A stretch of DNA of 64,000 nt from positions 42,730,428 to 42,794,427 of the forward strand of contig CM060073.1 in assembly GCA_030533445.1 (NCBI GenBank). Direction: 5' to 3'. Source of the DNA: Cyprinodon diabolis. Lineage: Eukaryota > Chordata > Actinopteri > Cyprinodontiformes > Cyprinodontidae. Shown here piece by piece: positions 22,661 to 35,796 of the stretch; position 1 is the first letter of the stretch, and each line of letters begins with the position of its first letter. The position numbers were made by a program, and so were the translations under genes. The notes beneath the pieces were generated by a model that was given only the letters and a program-made list of their open reading frames with translations, was not told where the DNA came from and searched no databases.

Positions 22661-23812
22661 TGATGATAGAATCACTAATAATGCTGTCTTTGTAGTGTGA
22701 TTTCCTTCAACTGTGAGAAGATTAGTGATTTGCATTTAATACGCGGTGTGCCCCGCTGTTCTTCTCTTTCCCCTTCTTTTCCGTGCAACATTGCCGGATA
22801 TGGATGATGACATTATAATAATTAAAGAACATTATGGACAGTGGGCGCCTCGCTCTTTGCTACCATGCATAATGGCGGCCAACGCTGTTATTTCTATTTG
22901 AAGGAGGCATCCATGTGTGAAATAATAATACTCCCTCCAGGAATACAATTGTCATATTTTATTCGTCAGTGTGAAATGATGAAACGGAGAAAAGAAAAAA
23001 AAAAACATAATGAAGAACGAACTAGCACTCTTCATTTTCATCCTTCCTCTCTTTTGTTTTTTAATTCTGCTGCTGCAGCATCCAGCACCGTTTCTGTCTG
23101 AAAACCTCAGAGGCGGACTTAATTAGTTGCTAAGAGGACGCTGCCAGTGGTTGGGAGCTAAGAGAGCGGGGCAGAATTTTAGTTTGCTGTGAACTTTGCT
23201 AATTATCAGGTAGGATGTAATTTTCTTCATTCCCATGGGGCCACCAGTAGTGAGCTTCGCCAACTAAAAGGGAGAGAAAGACACGCCTGAGCCCAGAAAA
23301 AGTATAAATTATTGACTTTCCTGAACAAATGATCCTTTTGTTATTTCTTTCTTACTGATTTTTTCCCCCAATGCTATTACTAAAGGTGTGATGGCGAGCA
23401 GAAAACAACAACAGCAACTGATTGTATCTAAGGCTTGGCTGTCTACGAAGCTGTGATCATGGACAGATGAAAACAGGATGGCTCAGAATGGGGCAGGGGA
23501 GCGCAGGCCTTGTGTATCATTTATATCCAGCAATGTCTGAGCAGTGACAGGGACTGTGTTTAGCAGGTTCCTAACCCACATGCATCACATTATGATTCTG
23601 AAGTGGCTCAGACGAAAGAGGAGGTTGAATTGCCGTTGACCTGAGTGAGCGAAAATGACATAGATTCAGACAAATAGAGCTCTGAGCGGAGCGGCAAAAC
23701 AAGATGAATGTCTAATGGCAGCACATCTGCACATGCTCCTTCTGTTTTGCTTTACTGCTCAGACCTTAATCTTGGACTCTTTCACCAGAAACACCACATC
23801 TGAATATGTAGT
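22661..23812. other. Low-repeat block, candidate conserved non-coding elements
   Basis: Long balanced stretch with ATTTGCATTTAAT near 22730, GACATTATAATAATTAAAG near 22808 and ATAATGGCGGCC near 22868. No coding motif or transposon similarity is visible. Confidence 0.25.
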
Positions 23813-24076
23813 CCCTTGGAAAAGTTTTCATACCCTAAGAACGTCTGTTGCTCCATAACTATGAACTCCACAACCTTTTACTGAGCTTTAAAATAAAGGA
23901 GATTTGATGTACTGTATGGTTTTATCAATATTATATTGTAAATACAAATCTAGAAATGCATTAAGCCCACCTGAGTTAATGAAACCAAATTCAGGGAAAA
24001 ACTTGTTCAGCTGAGTGAATAATTTAATTCTATTCAAAAATACTAAATTAATACCAAAGGGAAATTAATATAGAAT

Positions 24077-24135
<59 letters not shown>

Positions 24136-25123
24136 TTTTTGTGTTATATTGTGTCATATTGTATTATATTGTTTATATTGTGTTAATAAGTCTAGGCAGT
24201 AAGGATTCTCTGTAGAGGTCTGTCTTGCACCGAATCTGTAGAAGCCTCTTACTGAAGTGACCATTGAAGAGAAAGCTCATTGTTTTCCATAATGTTCTTC
24301 ACTTTTGGAAGAATTGTTCTCTGTTAAATCATCTCCAGAGGTTCCAGAGAAGTTCCTAGAATGGAGCAGACTTTCTTAAAAGTTCCTCTTAAAGTCCGTT
24401 AAAATAAATTGTCAGGTCTTGTAAAGGCAGGCATGCACGGTACGATATTTTCAATCGTTGTACTCAGCTACTCAGCTACAGCTCAAACTAAACGATGATA
24501 CTGCAGGGTTTAAAAGTTTAAAGCCTAGGATGCATGTTACTACACTGCATGGCCCGAAACTGTGATGTGATCTAACTGCTCACGCTGTACATGCCAAAAA
24601 CCACATGTCAGCAAGAGATGGTGCTGGTCAGAGTCATAATTCTGGAAGAAGAATTAGCACATACACAATGCGTGAAACCGGATCATAGATGCTCCAAGGA
24701 CCATGGACCTCTTAGCTGCTCCTCGAACAACTTCCTGCCCAGATTAGACAGTTAGGTTTGTCTGCAGTATCTTGGTAGGTTTGGAGTTGTGCCGTGCTCT
24801 TTTTATTGTAATATTACCATCTCCAGCAGTCTTCTCCGAGATTATCAAAGCTTAATACATTATTATACCTATTCCTCCTACTTGAAATACCTCCAAAAAA
24901 AAAGTTATTTCTTGTTTTTCCTTGTACTACTTAGACTTCATTAAAATGCTTTTTTTTTATTAAGGTAGCTACACTGGATGATATTTTAAAGTATTGCATA
25001 CCATATTTATTTAGAGTGCTACAAACAATTTGATAGACAAAGAATCCCAATGAAATACATTTATGATTCTGTTGCTATGTGACAAAATGTGGAAAGAATT
25101 CTTAGGCTGTGAATACTTCTTCA
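23813..25123. mobile_element. Decayed Tc1 element bounded by matching ends
   Basis: The left end carries CTTGGAAAAGTTTTCATACC. The reverse complement of the right end reads CTTGAAGAAGTATTCACAGC, followed by CACATTTTGTCACATAGCAA. These are the typical terminal repeats of a teleost Tc1 family, facing each other 1.3 kb apart. The interior is too eroded to show a transposase and has gained a (TA)n tract. Confidence 0.6.
24081..24131. repeat. (TA)25 microsatellite
   Basis: Uninterrupted TA tract within the decayed Tc1 interior. Confidence 0.95.
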
Positions 25124-26290
25124 AGGCTCTCCACTTAATCTTGTGAATGTGGGTAAATTAAAGCTTTAAGGATGAGCCAGTTTCTCCTTTTGATGTTGCA
25201 GAGGCTTGCAGAAGCTCACAGCTTAGAACACAGTGTTTTAAAGTGTCAACATAAAGTTTTTCCAGGGTGCCTTTTGCAAGCTTTCCTACTTTTAAATCTT
25301 GGCAGACCCTTCTTTGTGTGAGTGTATCGCCATGGTTGCAACAGCTAATATGCACGCCCCAGTGCATTGAAAAAAGAGAGCACTTCTTCCTCACTTGGTT
25401 TAATTGTCCCTCAGAGACCTGTGGAATTGGAATCTAAGTGGAATACCAGTCTCTTTTTCTGCAGCCTCACCCCACCACTGCCACCCCCACTCCGCCCCCT
25501 CCCCTCCCGCTGGAGCCAGAGCCCGGTGTTTGGAGACTCTTGATTTGGTCCTGTCTTTATTTCATCACAGATATCTTCTCAGTGCGCTCCATGCAGTGGC
25601 TCCTGAGCACTGCAGCGTTAGGCTTTATTAACCCCCCTAAGCAAGAACTACCTAAGGGAGGTCAGACGCTGGTCGTTAAAAATCTATTGTGACTTGTCTG
25701 AAAAATGAATAAATGAGCACATTATTCCCCCTCTTCCACAGCCCTGGTGCACTGTTTGTCTAATCAAGTGCGGGCGCAGGCAAAGTCAACCAGGGTTGAC
25801 ATGCACATTTTATTTAAGTTTTTGTCTGTCAGAGGAGTTTAAATGTGTAATGAACAAAGGAGTGGTGATTTGAAATATAATCCCATTACACTGATGAAAT
25901 TACAAAGACGGCGAGAGTTCACAAATCATGCTCATTGTTTTCTATCATGAGCGATGCCCCTGTTGAGGTTGTGGCGCGAGGAGGAAGGGCAGCCCGTGAA
26001 TGAATAGTGACAGCACTGTAAAGGGACCGGCAGTGCAGCCCAGCCTGGCTTCCAGGCACCTCCCTGCTGCTGGAAGATGCAAAAAAGGTGCTTTGTTGTT
26101 GTGTCTTCCTCTGTTCAAGAGGCACTCAGAAGGACTGGCTGGGAGTAAAACAGGAGTGCAGAAATTACACAGACATACATTCTCTCAGAATAGAAAAAAT
26201 AGACATTTGGGAAGAAGATGCATGATATTTTTTCAACCCGGAATGGGGATATTACAATTATTATAATATGATGAGGGTTTGTTTTCAATT
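25124..26290. other. Intergenic, mixed; part may be conserved non-coding
   Basis: 25450-25700 is C-rich and GC-balanced; 25740-26150 is balanced and repeat-free. No splice-bounded coding frame is convincing. Confidence 0.3.
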
Positions 26291-26307
26291 ACAAATTTAC
26301 ACTGAAA

Positions 26308-26338
<31 letters not shown>

Positions 26339-27780
26339 ATCTACATGATTTAACAAAACAAAAAAACTAAAAGAACTTAATGCTTCTTGAGTGTTGAATG
26401 TATTGGTGACATCGTGAGAAAAAAATAATCTGTTTCAATTGAAAGCACTGTGAAATTATTATGCAAATGCTAAAGCATTTTAGTTGTCTTTTATATTTTA
26501 GGAACTAATTTTAACTTTGTTAAACAATTGCTATTATCAGTGGTATTGAACTTCCTTGTAAGGAAGTAGGTGGTGCAATCAAAACCTGGGTGCAACAGTT
26601 TAGAAAAAAAAGTTGTCACTTGAAATGTAATTTGATTATTTATAGTAAAAGAACAATAGTTTATTATTAAAATCTATTATGTGTATTAGATTGAACTGTA
26701 AATTGCATAGTGTTTATGCTGGAGAACCAGTGTTTTTTGTTTTGTTTTTTTGTGCTGTTGTGTTACTGTAGGTCAACATGTAGTTTAAACCAGCTATAAC
26801 CATGTTGATCTTGGTGGAGATTTCAAAAAACATAGTCAGCTGTGAACTTTTTCTAAATGGGTTCATATTCCTGTTTTAATATGTTATATTTGACCCCCTC
26901 CCCCCCCAAAAAATAAAAAAATAAAAGCTATTGTTTGCTTAAATCCCCTTTAAAGCTTACATGATTTGTCACCACAGTAGCACAGCATATAGCCTGAACA
27001 TATACTGGTTTCATTTACATTATGCTGTTGAATGTAAGGATGACAATGATAATGCAAGTACATGCCTGATAGGATTAACTGCAAAACATTTTAACTTGAC
27101 ACATCTTCCGGGTGTTAATGTTCATCTTTATCCCCTTTGAAATGATTGGTAAGAAGTATAATGGGCTCTATTACCAAAAGGGTATGTGGTGAATCTTGTG
27201 TTTGGAAAGCCCTAGAACTATGTCCCTGGAGCTTTGCAGTTGAGTCATTCGATGCATTAAATGTCCTTGAGAAAATCGTATCAGAAGAACTGTAACCAGT
27301 TGCCTTGTGTGATGTCAGCAGGGATGTGCATGAGAACTGTTTTGTTTATCAGAGGGTAGATTTAATGTTCCTATAGTAATGATTTACAAAAGTGTTCTTT
27401 ACGTAATCTACATATGAAGTGTGACTATTTAATGTTGCGGAAAATTCTTGCTCACAGCATTAAGAAAGTTTCAATTCAATCACAGTAGTATTTATTAATT
27501 TCAGGGATAAACTGCTGTACAATGTTTTACCAAAATCTGACATTAATGCATGTTAATTTCTTAATTTTTCAAGACTTTGTCCTGAGGATTAGAAGATAGC
27601 TGTGTGACCATTATCTACAGCAGTCTCATCAAAAGCTGCATCTAACTCTAGGGAAAAAAGAAATGGATAAACTTCTGTTTTAGTCTTCAACAACATTAAT
27701 TGGAAACCTCACATGCCCCTTAAACAACATCCTCTGAAGCTAATAAGACTTAAAAAGTACATGTGGCAGTAAAACGCTTA
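26291..27780. other. AT-rich intergenic
   Basis: Starts with a short (AATA)n/(ATA)n stretch (26306-26338). A start of ACACTGAAAAAATAAA resembles common fish MITE ends but no partner end was found. Confidence 0.35.
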
Positions 27781-29250
27781 CCATTTTTAACGCTAATGAA
27801 CTGAGGCACGCAGCAGAGATGGCCAAACTGCAGGGAGACGTACAGTATATTCTGGAGAATTCCCCGCTGCCCAGGAGCTCATAAAACATATTCGGAGACA
27901 GGAACTTGTATCTGGTTATTCGTGTTTAATTGGAGGCGCTGAGTGATGCAAACTAGGTTTTAATGCCCTCCCCTGCTGCCTGACTACAAGTAGCATCAGT
28001 GTTGCCACCCCTCCTTCCCCATTTATCCTGGCAGAAATGGCCGAACCGTTCTGGAAACGGTCGAAACACAGGCGTAGAAACTCCCCTCCTTTTTATGTGG
28101 CAGCACTACAGGAAGATATTAGATGCTACAGTAAACGTGTCTGAATAACAAGGTTTTGCTTTATTTCCTGGAGTGTCAGCGTTTGAAAAATTGTTGCATT
28201 ACAATACAGAAAAAGACTCACCCATGACTAAAGTGAGAAGCTATTAGGTCATGTTGATTTCAGATTATTTCTGGTTACCACATCGAGGTGTTAGGTGTTC
28301 CTAATGTGATACTTACATCATCAGTTCGAGGAAGCTTAATCCTGGCTCCCCTCTAATGCATGTGGCAGCAGTGAAAGTGAGAAAGCCGGGTGTTGCCTGT
28401 GTGACGTGTTCTGTCCTAATAAATTTGACAATTACATCATTCAAAACACAACACATCCAGGGCCCCCAGTAACTCTCTCCTTCTTTTCCTGTCAGGGCCC
28501 AAGTGCTTTTGGGCGAGTCACCGCCAACGTCCACTTTTCTGTTAAATGCCTGACACGTTTTTCCATCTTGTTCTTCTCTTGACTTTCATGTTCTGCGTGC
28601 AAAATATAATAGTTCATCCTGTAAACACGAAAGCAGATTGAATAAAAAAGTACCTTTCCTTTCCCTTGGCTTTAGAAAACACTTCTGTCATGTGCTGTCC
28701 ACGCTCATCCTAGCTCCAGGCTGGCCGCGGCGCGTTTATTCAAAGTGACAGAGGAGAGCTGGGGACTCTTTCTCCTGGCAGCCCGGTACTCGCCACGCTG
28801 ACACTCTCCTCTGAAGTGCCACATTAATTCTAATAAAGCGCAGCCTTACCAGGGCCCATGCAGACCATGGCTGCAGGAGGTGGCGTGTGGCAGGTTGGGG
28901 GTTGTTGACGCTAGTGTAAATACCAGGCTTAATGAAGGGAGGCATTGGTGGCGCAGGTGGCGCAGCAGTGCAGGTGGCACCTCTCGCCCCCAGGCTCCTG
29001 GGCGAGTCTGCTGCCGCTGCCACTCCGGGGGGCACAGCAGCAGAGATTGCATTTTAATTACCAGGTACACCTAGTCCTTCTGATGGGTCACTGCTTTGGG
29101 GGGAATGCACGTGCTAACCTGCCTTCTTTATCTCTGCCTGCTTGTTTAACAATAAGATACTCCTGAAAATGTTGCAGTGTGGTGCCTGATCCAGAACAGG
29201 AGTTTTATTGTTCATGCTTGGCCTGTTGCCGCTCAGCATACCTAATTCCT
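27781..29250. other. GC-balanced low-repeat block
   Basis: The least AT-rich part of the central desert, with a GGTGGCGCAGGTGGCGCAGC duplication at 28948-28967. Long frames occur on both strands between 28730 and 29170 but overlap antisense, have no domains, and lack convincing splice structure. Possibly regulatory. Confidence 0.25.
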
Positions 29251-29256
29251 TACATT

Positions 29257-29279
29257 AGAGAGAGAGAGAGAGAGAGAGA
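29257..29279. repeat. (AG)n microsatellite
   Basis: About eleven AG units. Confidence 0.9.
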
Positions 29280-29961
29280 CAGGAATCTTCTGAATTATGC
29301 TCACCTCTATTCCTACGGGTGAGGTATCCATCCAGCCCCAGTCATCTATAACCCTCCTATTGAGAAAAACTTTCCATGAGGAGGTCCACACCTGTACACA
29401 CAATCCCTCCTCATACTGGAAAAACCATATCTCCCCTTGTTTTCAGCTGTAGCTTAAAACTCTTGGCATCTCAAATGTTTTTTTAGCAGCCGCTTTGGCT
29501 TCTGTGAAAGAGGTGTTTCTGGATAAGAAATACATCATGGTTTAACTGCATTCATTCCTTCATTATGTGCAGATGGGTGATGGGGGTGTTAGGGGCTGGC
29601 TGCAGCAGAGAGGGTTGTATGTCCAGGACATGTGAAGACACCACCCAGCAATCTACAACCTCCCCCCCTCTTCCTCCTCTCTGGGGATGCCTCTGTCAGC
29701 ACACGCCAGCACTCAGCAGCACAGATGTTGTTGCATTGTCTGAAGCACCAAAGCCCCGATCAGCCCAACAGGGAGCTCCTACTCATTAGCTATTGTCTCT
29801 GTGTGTCTGGCTCGGCCTTTGATGAATGCAGTAGTTAGCCCAAGATCAGACACCAGACAGAGAACAGAAACTAGCCTTCTACACATAAGACTCTCCAGAC
29901 AGTGCTCTCCTAGGTTCAACATGAGTGACTTGGACAGCTTTTCATTGCTACAATACAGCTT

Positions 29962-29966
<5 letters not shown>
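29280..29966. other. Intergenic, nothing recognised
   Basis: Balanced composition; no gene or repeat identified. Confidence 0.35.

Positions 29967-30006
<40 letters not shown>
29967..30006. repeat. (TA)n microsatellite
   Basis: TA tract directly abutting the left end of the hAT-like element at 30007. Confidence 0.95.
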
Positions 30007-30009
<3 letters not shown>

Positions 30010-30556
30010 GGGTGGAACGGTTCACAAAATCAAGTGGGGGCTGTAGGCTTTGCTGTAGGCTGTAGGCTTTGCTTTGAGCAGCCGGGGCTACTGACAGAGT
30101 ATGAGGGATTTCGGGGTTAGCATGACATGTTGCTGTTAGCATAAACAAAATGTGTTGCACAATGCTTGCACACTGTTGCACTTTTATCCACAACTTTCTT
30201 TCCGCCGTCATCGTAGGTCACTCTAAATGCAAAGCAGTCCCATACAGCAGAGCTATAAAGTGCTGCTGGCGCGTCTTCCAACTCCTGTTCTTTCCCACTC
30301 GCCATACCCACACAATTCTCCACAACAACTGATTTTTTCCCTGCTACACCCGGCTAAGCTGCTTCGCTTCTTCTTCGTCTTGTTTACTACTGGTGGTTGG
30401 CTTTGGTCACAGTACCGCCACCTTCTGCTCTGGAGTGTAATCGCTTCGCCTATGAGAAAAAGGAGCAGCGCATGAATCGAACGAAACACACGCGAATCGA
30501 ACCGAGACAGTTGAACCGAATGGTTCGGACGGTTTTCATAAATCGTCCCATCCCTA
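30007..30556. mobile_element. Non-autonomous hAT-like element inserted in (TA)n
   Basis: The left end TAGGGGTGGAACGGTTCACA and the reverse complement of the right end, TTAGGGATGGGACGATTTAT, form imperfect terminal inverted repeats. TA repeats lie on both sides (29967-30006, 30557-30579), so any 8 bp target duplication is masked. The interior has no transposase frame. The right half is rich in GAATCGAA/GAACCGA motifs; the left half has a short GCTGTAGGCTTTGCT duplication. Confidence 0.65.
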
Positions 30557-30579
30557 ATATATATATATATATATATATA

Positions 30580-30657
30580 CTTTGTTCTGTGCGGCCCGGT
30601 ACCAAATGACCCACGGACCGGTACCGGTCCACGGCCCGGTGGTTGGGGACCGCTCCT
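30580..30657. mobile_element. hAT-type transposon terminus
   Basis: The block with GCGGCCCGGTACCAAATGAC, ACGGACCGGTACCGGTCCAC and GGTGGTTGGGGACCGCT is a terminal sequence I recognise from widespread vertebrate hAT elements. The opposite end is not present. Confidence 0.55.
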
Positions 30658-32519
30658 CTATGTGACACATGCTGATGTTCAAACATTCATATATTTTGGG
30701 ATTTAGAACTTAGAGCTCCATCTGTTTGCTGCATTTACATAACTTTTCTTTTTGTAGTTATTTTCTGGAATTCTTTGGTTCCAATTTGACTGTAGTAATT
30801 CATGTGCTTGTCAGCCACGTAATGTTGTCCATAAGGCTGAAGGCTGTCTGGATTCAGCACCATAGTCCGGTGTTCGTTTTTCATCCTGGATAGAATTCTT
30901 ACTGTGAAAGGTGATGTGATAGGAGCTAGGAAAAGGAGGTCCTGGAGTTTAAAGCTAGCGTCCAGCCTGAAAAGGTCAAGGCTAAAATAAACTTTACATG
31001 TTTAAATTAACAAAATTAGTGTTAAGATAGCCATACCTGCCATTACTCTGATTAGAAACACTACATATTCCTTATTTTGCTCAAGTTTAGCTTAGAAGAA
31101 TGATTACTGGTGCTGCTGACGTCTTATTTTTACTGATATCCCTTTTCAGTTGTGTAAATGTAGGTTTTCTGACAGTGGTAGTCTTCTTAAATCAGAACAT
31201 AAATACAAGGTTATCTACATCAAAGCATCTGTCTCTAAATGTTATCTAATTTTCTTAAAAAACAAAGATTGACAAATTTACTGGTAGAAAATGGGAGGAG
31301 TTTTTAGTTTTAATAGTCTTTTCCTGTATCTAATGGATTCATTGTTAGAATGAGTGAAACGGAGTAGCCTCATCGTGCCATTCTTTATCTTATTTGAAGC
31401 ACTGGTGCATTGACAAAAAAACTTTTATGGGTGTTTTAAGACTTTTAAAGTTCTACAAGCGTTTTTCTCCCAGACCATTTAAAAGAAAGGCAGATACATA
31501 ATACTGTGGGAAGGATATTAGCCTCAGCATCCAGGACCATTAAATGTATCTATTGCTATTGACCCACCTCCCAAATCCTGAACTATCCCTTTAATAAAAA
31601 AGAGCAAGGGCTCCAAGCTATAGAAAATAAAAGGGCACCGTGTCTGCCTCCTTCAAAAATCTTCCTCTGTCCTTGCTTACTCACCCAGAGAAAGGCCATA
31701 CTATTATTTATTTAATTCCCCACCTCCTTTCCATGCGTGCATGTTTCCCAGCCAGTCAGCCAAGCAGGGGTATGAACACATTGCGGGGCCTGAGGGCAGT
31801 ACTGTGGACAACCTGCGCTGTGTTCACATGGCTGAGCAGAGAGCGAGCGAGGAAGACTGGCACACTGAAACCAAACAGGTGTATGATTCAGAAGTGTGAG
31901 CTGTGAAGGGTGAATTCCTTATACAAGTCATTGTTGCATTTGGAGCAAATAGCAGCTTGGAAAAAGGCCCAGGAAACATTTTCTCATACGCTGACTTTTC
32001 TCACAAGATCGTCGCTGTTTTATGGCAAGCTTATCTTGTAAAAGCTTTAAAATATTGTTAGTCATAACTTTTCTTTTGCATTAGTGTTATGGTCATTGTT
32101 TTGTCAAAAATAATTTAATTGTATTTTTGTATTTGAAGTATGCACTTTAAGACAGCTCTACAAGTCTTTTCATAATAACATCAAGAAAAAAAAATCAGAG
32201 AAGGGATTTTACTGGAATCAAACATTGACATTGTATTTGTTATCTATTGATATTTTTAAAGCAAAACTGCAACTTTTAGCCACTTGAAGTGCTACAGTAG
32301 ACAATACAGGTTTAATATTCTAGCAATACTACGCTGTTGCAAATTGAGACACACTCCCTCAACCACTTTTGACCTGCAGACCTCTGGGTCACATGACTCA
32401 TTTTTAAAAGTAAGATATATAAGTAAGATTTTGAGAAAGGCAGCCCTCATCATGTTTTGTTGATATGAGCCAAGTGCTGTTATTAAGCTGAAAAATTATT
32501 TGATCTCAATTTAAAGCCG
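30658..32519. other. AT-rich intergenic
   Basis: No coding signal; 31640-31910 is balanced but unassigned. Confidence 0.4.
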
Positions 32520-32796
32520 TAGGGAGACGGCTGTTCCAACCGTTGCATTTCCAAATTGCAACGGTCACACGAGTGAATAAAGTGAATCTGATTGGTCGTT
32601 TATCAAAGGGGCAGGATTGTTGTGGCGGAAGGTTGCCAAGCATTTTGATTGTGGCCGGTTTGTCAGAAGCATCTTGCTAACCAGTTAGCAACTTAGTGCT
32701 AGTAGGTCCCCAATGGGAAGTTACATTGGGACCAAGCAGCACTAAATTGGTGACTTAGCAACGACACTGTCAAGGAACGCTTTGGAGAGCGGAAAC

Positions 32797-33051
32797 ATGC
32801 AAGAGGAGGAGAGTTTTGTGTCGGAGGTCGTGGATGAGTCTCCTCCGTCATACAGTTTTTATTTAGAGGAGGAAAGCGGGGATGAAGTTGTTGTGGAAGA
32901 AGATGCCAGGGCGGCAGAAGCTTGGTTTGGTGTGGAAGGCTTCCAGCCGTACATGTTTGAGCTCTTGCCTCGCAACGCTGCCAGTTCTGTTAGCTCTACG
33001 CCTGCCGAAGACACAGACGTCCATCCCCGTGAACTCTGGGACGGAACTTAA
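32797..33051 (+). CDS. 84-codon acidic ORF, possibly a transposon first exon
   Basis: ATG at 32797 to TAA at 33049-33051. The product is acidic, with EEESF, LEEESGDEVVVEEDARA and a motif GFQPYMFELLPRNAASS. The PYMFE-type motif recalls the N-terminal part of transposon-associated proteins in fish that carry a P2X7-like C-terminal region, but that C-terminal part is absent here. The upstream 300 bp is unusually GC-balanced and has a hairpin (ACCGTTGCA/TGCAACGGT, 32538-32564). It could be a promoter plus first exon of a mobile element, a gene fragment, or chance; no splice donor was identified with confidence. Confidence 0.3.
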   Translation: MQEEESFVSEVVDESPPSYSFYLEEESGDEVVVEEDARAAEAWFGVEGFQPYMFELLPRNAASSVSSTPAEDTDVHPRELWDGT

Positions 33052-35594
33052 TGGTATCAAAAGTAAATGATTCTTATTTCTTATTCCAACCATTGCGTAT
33101 ATTAGCTGCGACATAAATCAAGATACTATGACCGGAAAAATTTGATTGACAGATCACCGTTGATATATGATTGGCCGAATTTAGGTGTACAAGCTGATGT
33201 ATAACTAACTGGTCTGCATAAAATAACGAAGATAAAACAAATATTTTAAAACAGGATTTTTTTTTAATAGAAATTTTTTACTTTTGGGACAATATCGTCT
33301 GATAAAGAGCCAGAATGATTTGACATTTAAATATGATTTCCTTACGACTTTAAACAAATATTTGGGTCAAAAGATATTGCTTTAATTATTCTAAAATACT
33401 ACATTGAAATTTTTGTTGCATGGCTTTTTGAGGACATACCAGGCAGGCTTTTACATAAGGGTCACCATATTATGTTATAACAACCCAACTTCTGAGCCTT
33501 TTTTTCTGGTACGGAAATGTTGGTGGATGGCTGTTTGCTTTTAATGTTTAATAAATAGAATTTATTTTAAATTTCATTTCAATCAGAATGCCCATTTCTC
33601 TTAATATCAAGTGTTTCTACAATATTAATACTATTTTAGATGCTCTAATTAAATGTAATTTATTTTCTGTTTTTTTTTTTATTTATTTACAGTTTAAAAT
33701 CAACATGTCACATCTTGAAATAAACAAAATGTTTCAATTACTAGTTTACCTGTTCTCTCAAAGGTTTAGTGATACAGCATTGTACTGAATCAGTATGCTT
33801 CTTTGTACCTTGATAGAATATCACATTTTTCTATTTTGTTATATTTATCTTCCATCTGTTGTTACTTTAGACATGTTGTTCCAGAGATTTTGTTTCCAAA
33901 AACAGAAATACAACTATTGGGCTAAAAAAAATCTCTAATTAAGCCTTTTCTACCATAGCAACTTACCTTTTAGCAAATAGAGGTCCTAGTGGTGTTCCCT
34001 TTTTATTCCCAGGGCAGATCTGGATCCTCGATTTGCTTAAAGCTATGGCAATTTTGACTCATTTCTTTTTCCAGCATTGATCAGACACCAGTTAGGCCCT
34101 TTTTGTCGCACTAGACAAAAATTGTATTTCGTTACACTTGTGGGTAGTCTCTGATAGGGTTTGAGGTTTCTTTTGACTGCTCTTTTGTGATCTGCTTTTA
34201 AAAAAATGGTTGTCCACATCAGAGCAAAAAAGAGAAACAGCCTTTAAACGTGTGTATTGCTCTTTTAAATCAATCCTTTCTTTGTGGCACAATGAATGAA
34301 GGGTTTCTGTGCATGATTTTGCATCGGCATTTAAATCCCTTTAGATTTAATGATTTAGTATTTACATTTGCATAACATCATTCATAAATCTCTTTCCACC
34401 TGGTATGTTGATCAGCTCTGCATGTGCTGATAAGTTTGCACATCTTTTAATTTGAAAAAAACTTTTGAGATCAGGCCCATAGTATTACTGGCTGATTCTT
34501 TCTATTACCTTAGTTCCACATGTTTGTAATTGACTCCCTCTTTAAGTCTCCTGCTTTCTTTTTGCTGCAGCTGCTCCACATCCCTTCGTATTGCTCTTGG
34601 GGTTTTCCTGTCATTATTTCAGCCCTGCGTCTGTATTTAAGCTCCCTGATCAATATTGCTCATCGTGGATTATTTTGGTTGATACCTTTTTCTGTTAAAA
34701 GTATTAAAGCTCAGTTCTAGTTTTGGTTAAGAATGTTAGCCTTTCACCCCAAGAATTTCAGGACAGTTTTGGTAAATAAAATAACAAGATTTGGGACAAA
34801 TAACAAAAAGAAGTTCACAAAACCGGGATGCATAAAAAGCATTAACAACATAGTCAAGATAAGTTAGTACCTGAGATAAGAAGCGGTGGAACAACAGCAT
34901 AGGTTCTCATTGATGCTGTTGCTGAAAAACATGTGACACCATGAAAAATTATTTGTTTTGTCCTAAGTCAAATTTTCACCCTTTTCTCATTCTTACTGTG
35001 TTCCCCAAAAAACAGATCCAGTGTTTAATGATCTGCTTTTACCATCTGATCTCTAGACTTCAGCTCACTTTAGAATACAGAAATGACACAACGTCCCGAA
35101 GGAGACACTAAACGAAGCAGACATAAATCTTCACACAATCAGCCCTCCAAGGCTAGACCTCGGGGTTAAGATAAGAAACTATGTTAGTGGTTATTAAGTG
35201 AAAGTTTCCAATCGATAGCCAGGGAGGCGTAATCAGGGAGGGTTTAATTGCAGTGGGGAACACATCTATTCACGTTATTGCAGCAGCTGTCCAAGGAAGT
35301 TCAATTTTTTTTGCCCCAGAGTCTTGCTCCCATCATTTGACTCCAAGTGACCTCTGGAAAGGCTGCCGCTAGCATGGTGCAGAGGTGTCAGGCAGCCAGT
35401 GATGTCACTCCGGTGTCTCCGGTGTTATAAGATTTATCCTTTTTTATAGTGCAACAATACATTACTCTCGCTAATTAAGTGTTAAAAGAAAAACAGATAA
35501 GTTTGCATGCCTGGTAATGGTCCTTATTTGCAGGTACCTTCTATCTAAATCTGTGACACGCTTATTCATCTCCTAGCAGAAAGTAACAAATATA
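33052..35594. other. AT-rich intergenic
   Basis: No gene or named repeat. A TGATTGACAG decamer, the Pbx-Meis composite site, occurs at 33143-33152. The block 35040-35580 is GC-balanced and could be conserved non-coding. Confidence 0.35.
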
Positions 35595-35796
35595 CAGGTG
35601 CTGGTCATAAAATTAGAATATCATGAAAAAGTAGATTGATTTCAGTAATTCCATTTAAAAAGTGAAACTTGTATATTATATTCATACATTACATACAAAC
35701 TCATATATTTCAGATGTTTATTTTGTTTAATTTTGATGATTACAAATGACAACAAATGAAAATCTCAAATTCATCATATCAGAAAATTAGAATATT
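35595..35796 (+). repeat. Tc1 left terminal inverted repeat (202 bp)
   Basis: Inverted match of 37005-37206. It contains two direct-repeat-like copies of the presumed transposase binding site, an outer one near 35608 (AAAATTAGAATATCATGAAA) and an inner one near 35784 (AAAATTAGAATATTGTGAAA, running just past the repeat). This is an IR/DR arrangement as in Sleeping Beauty-type elements. Confidence 0.95.

Noticed and set aside
28736..29170. Overlapping frames of 64-99 codons on both strands
   Set aside because: Antisense overlaps in a GC-balanced block are expected by chance; no domains, signal sequences or splice sites.
34500..34720. Pyrimidine-rich segment with a TATTTAAG motif, considered as an LTR
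   Set aside because: No TG...CA ends, no duplication, no partner LTR and no internal genes.
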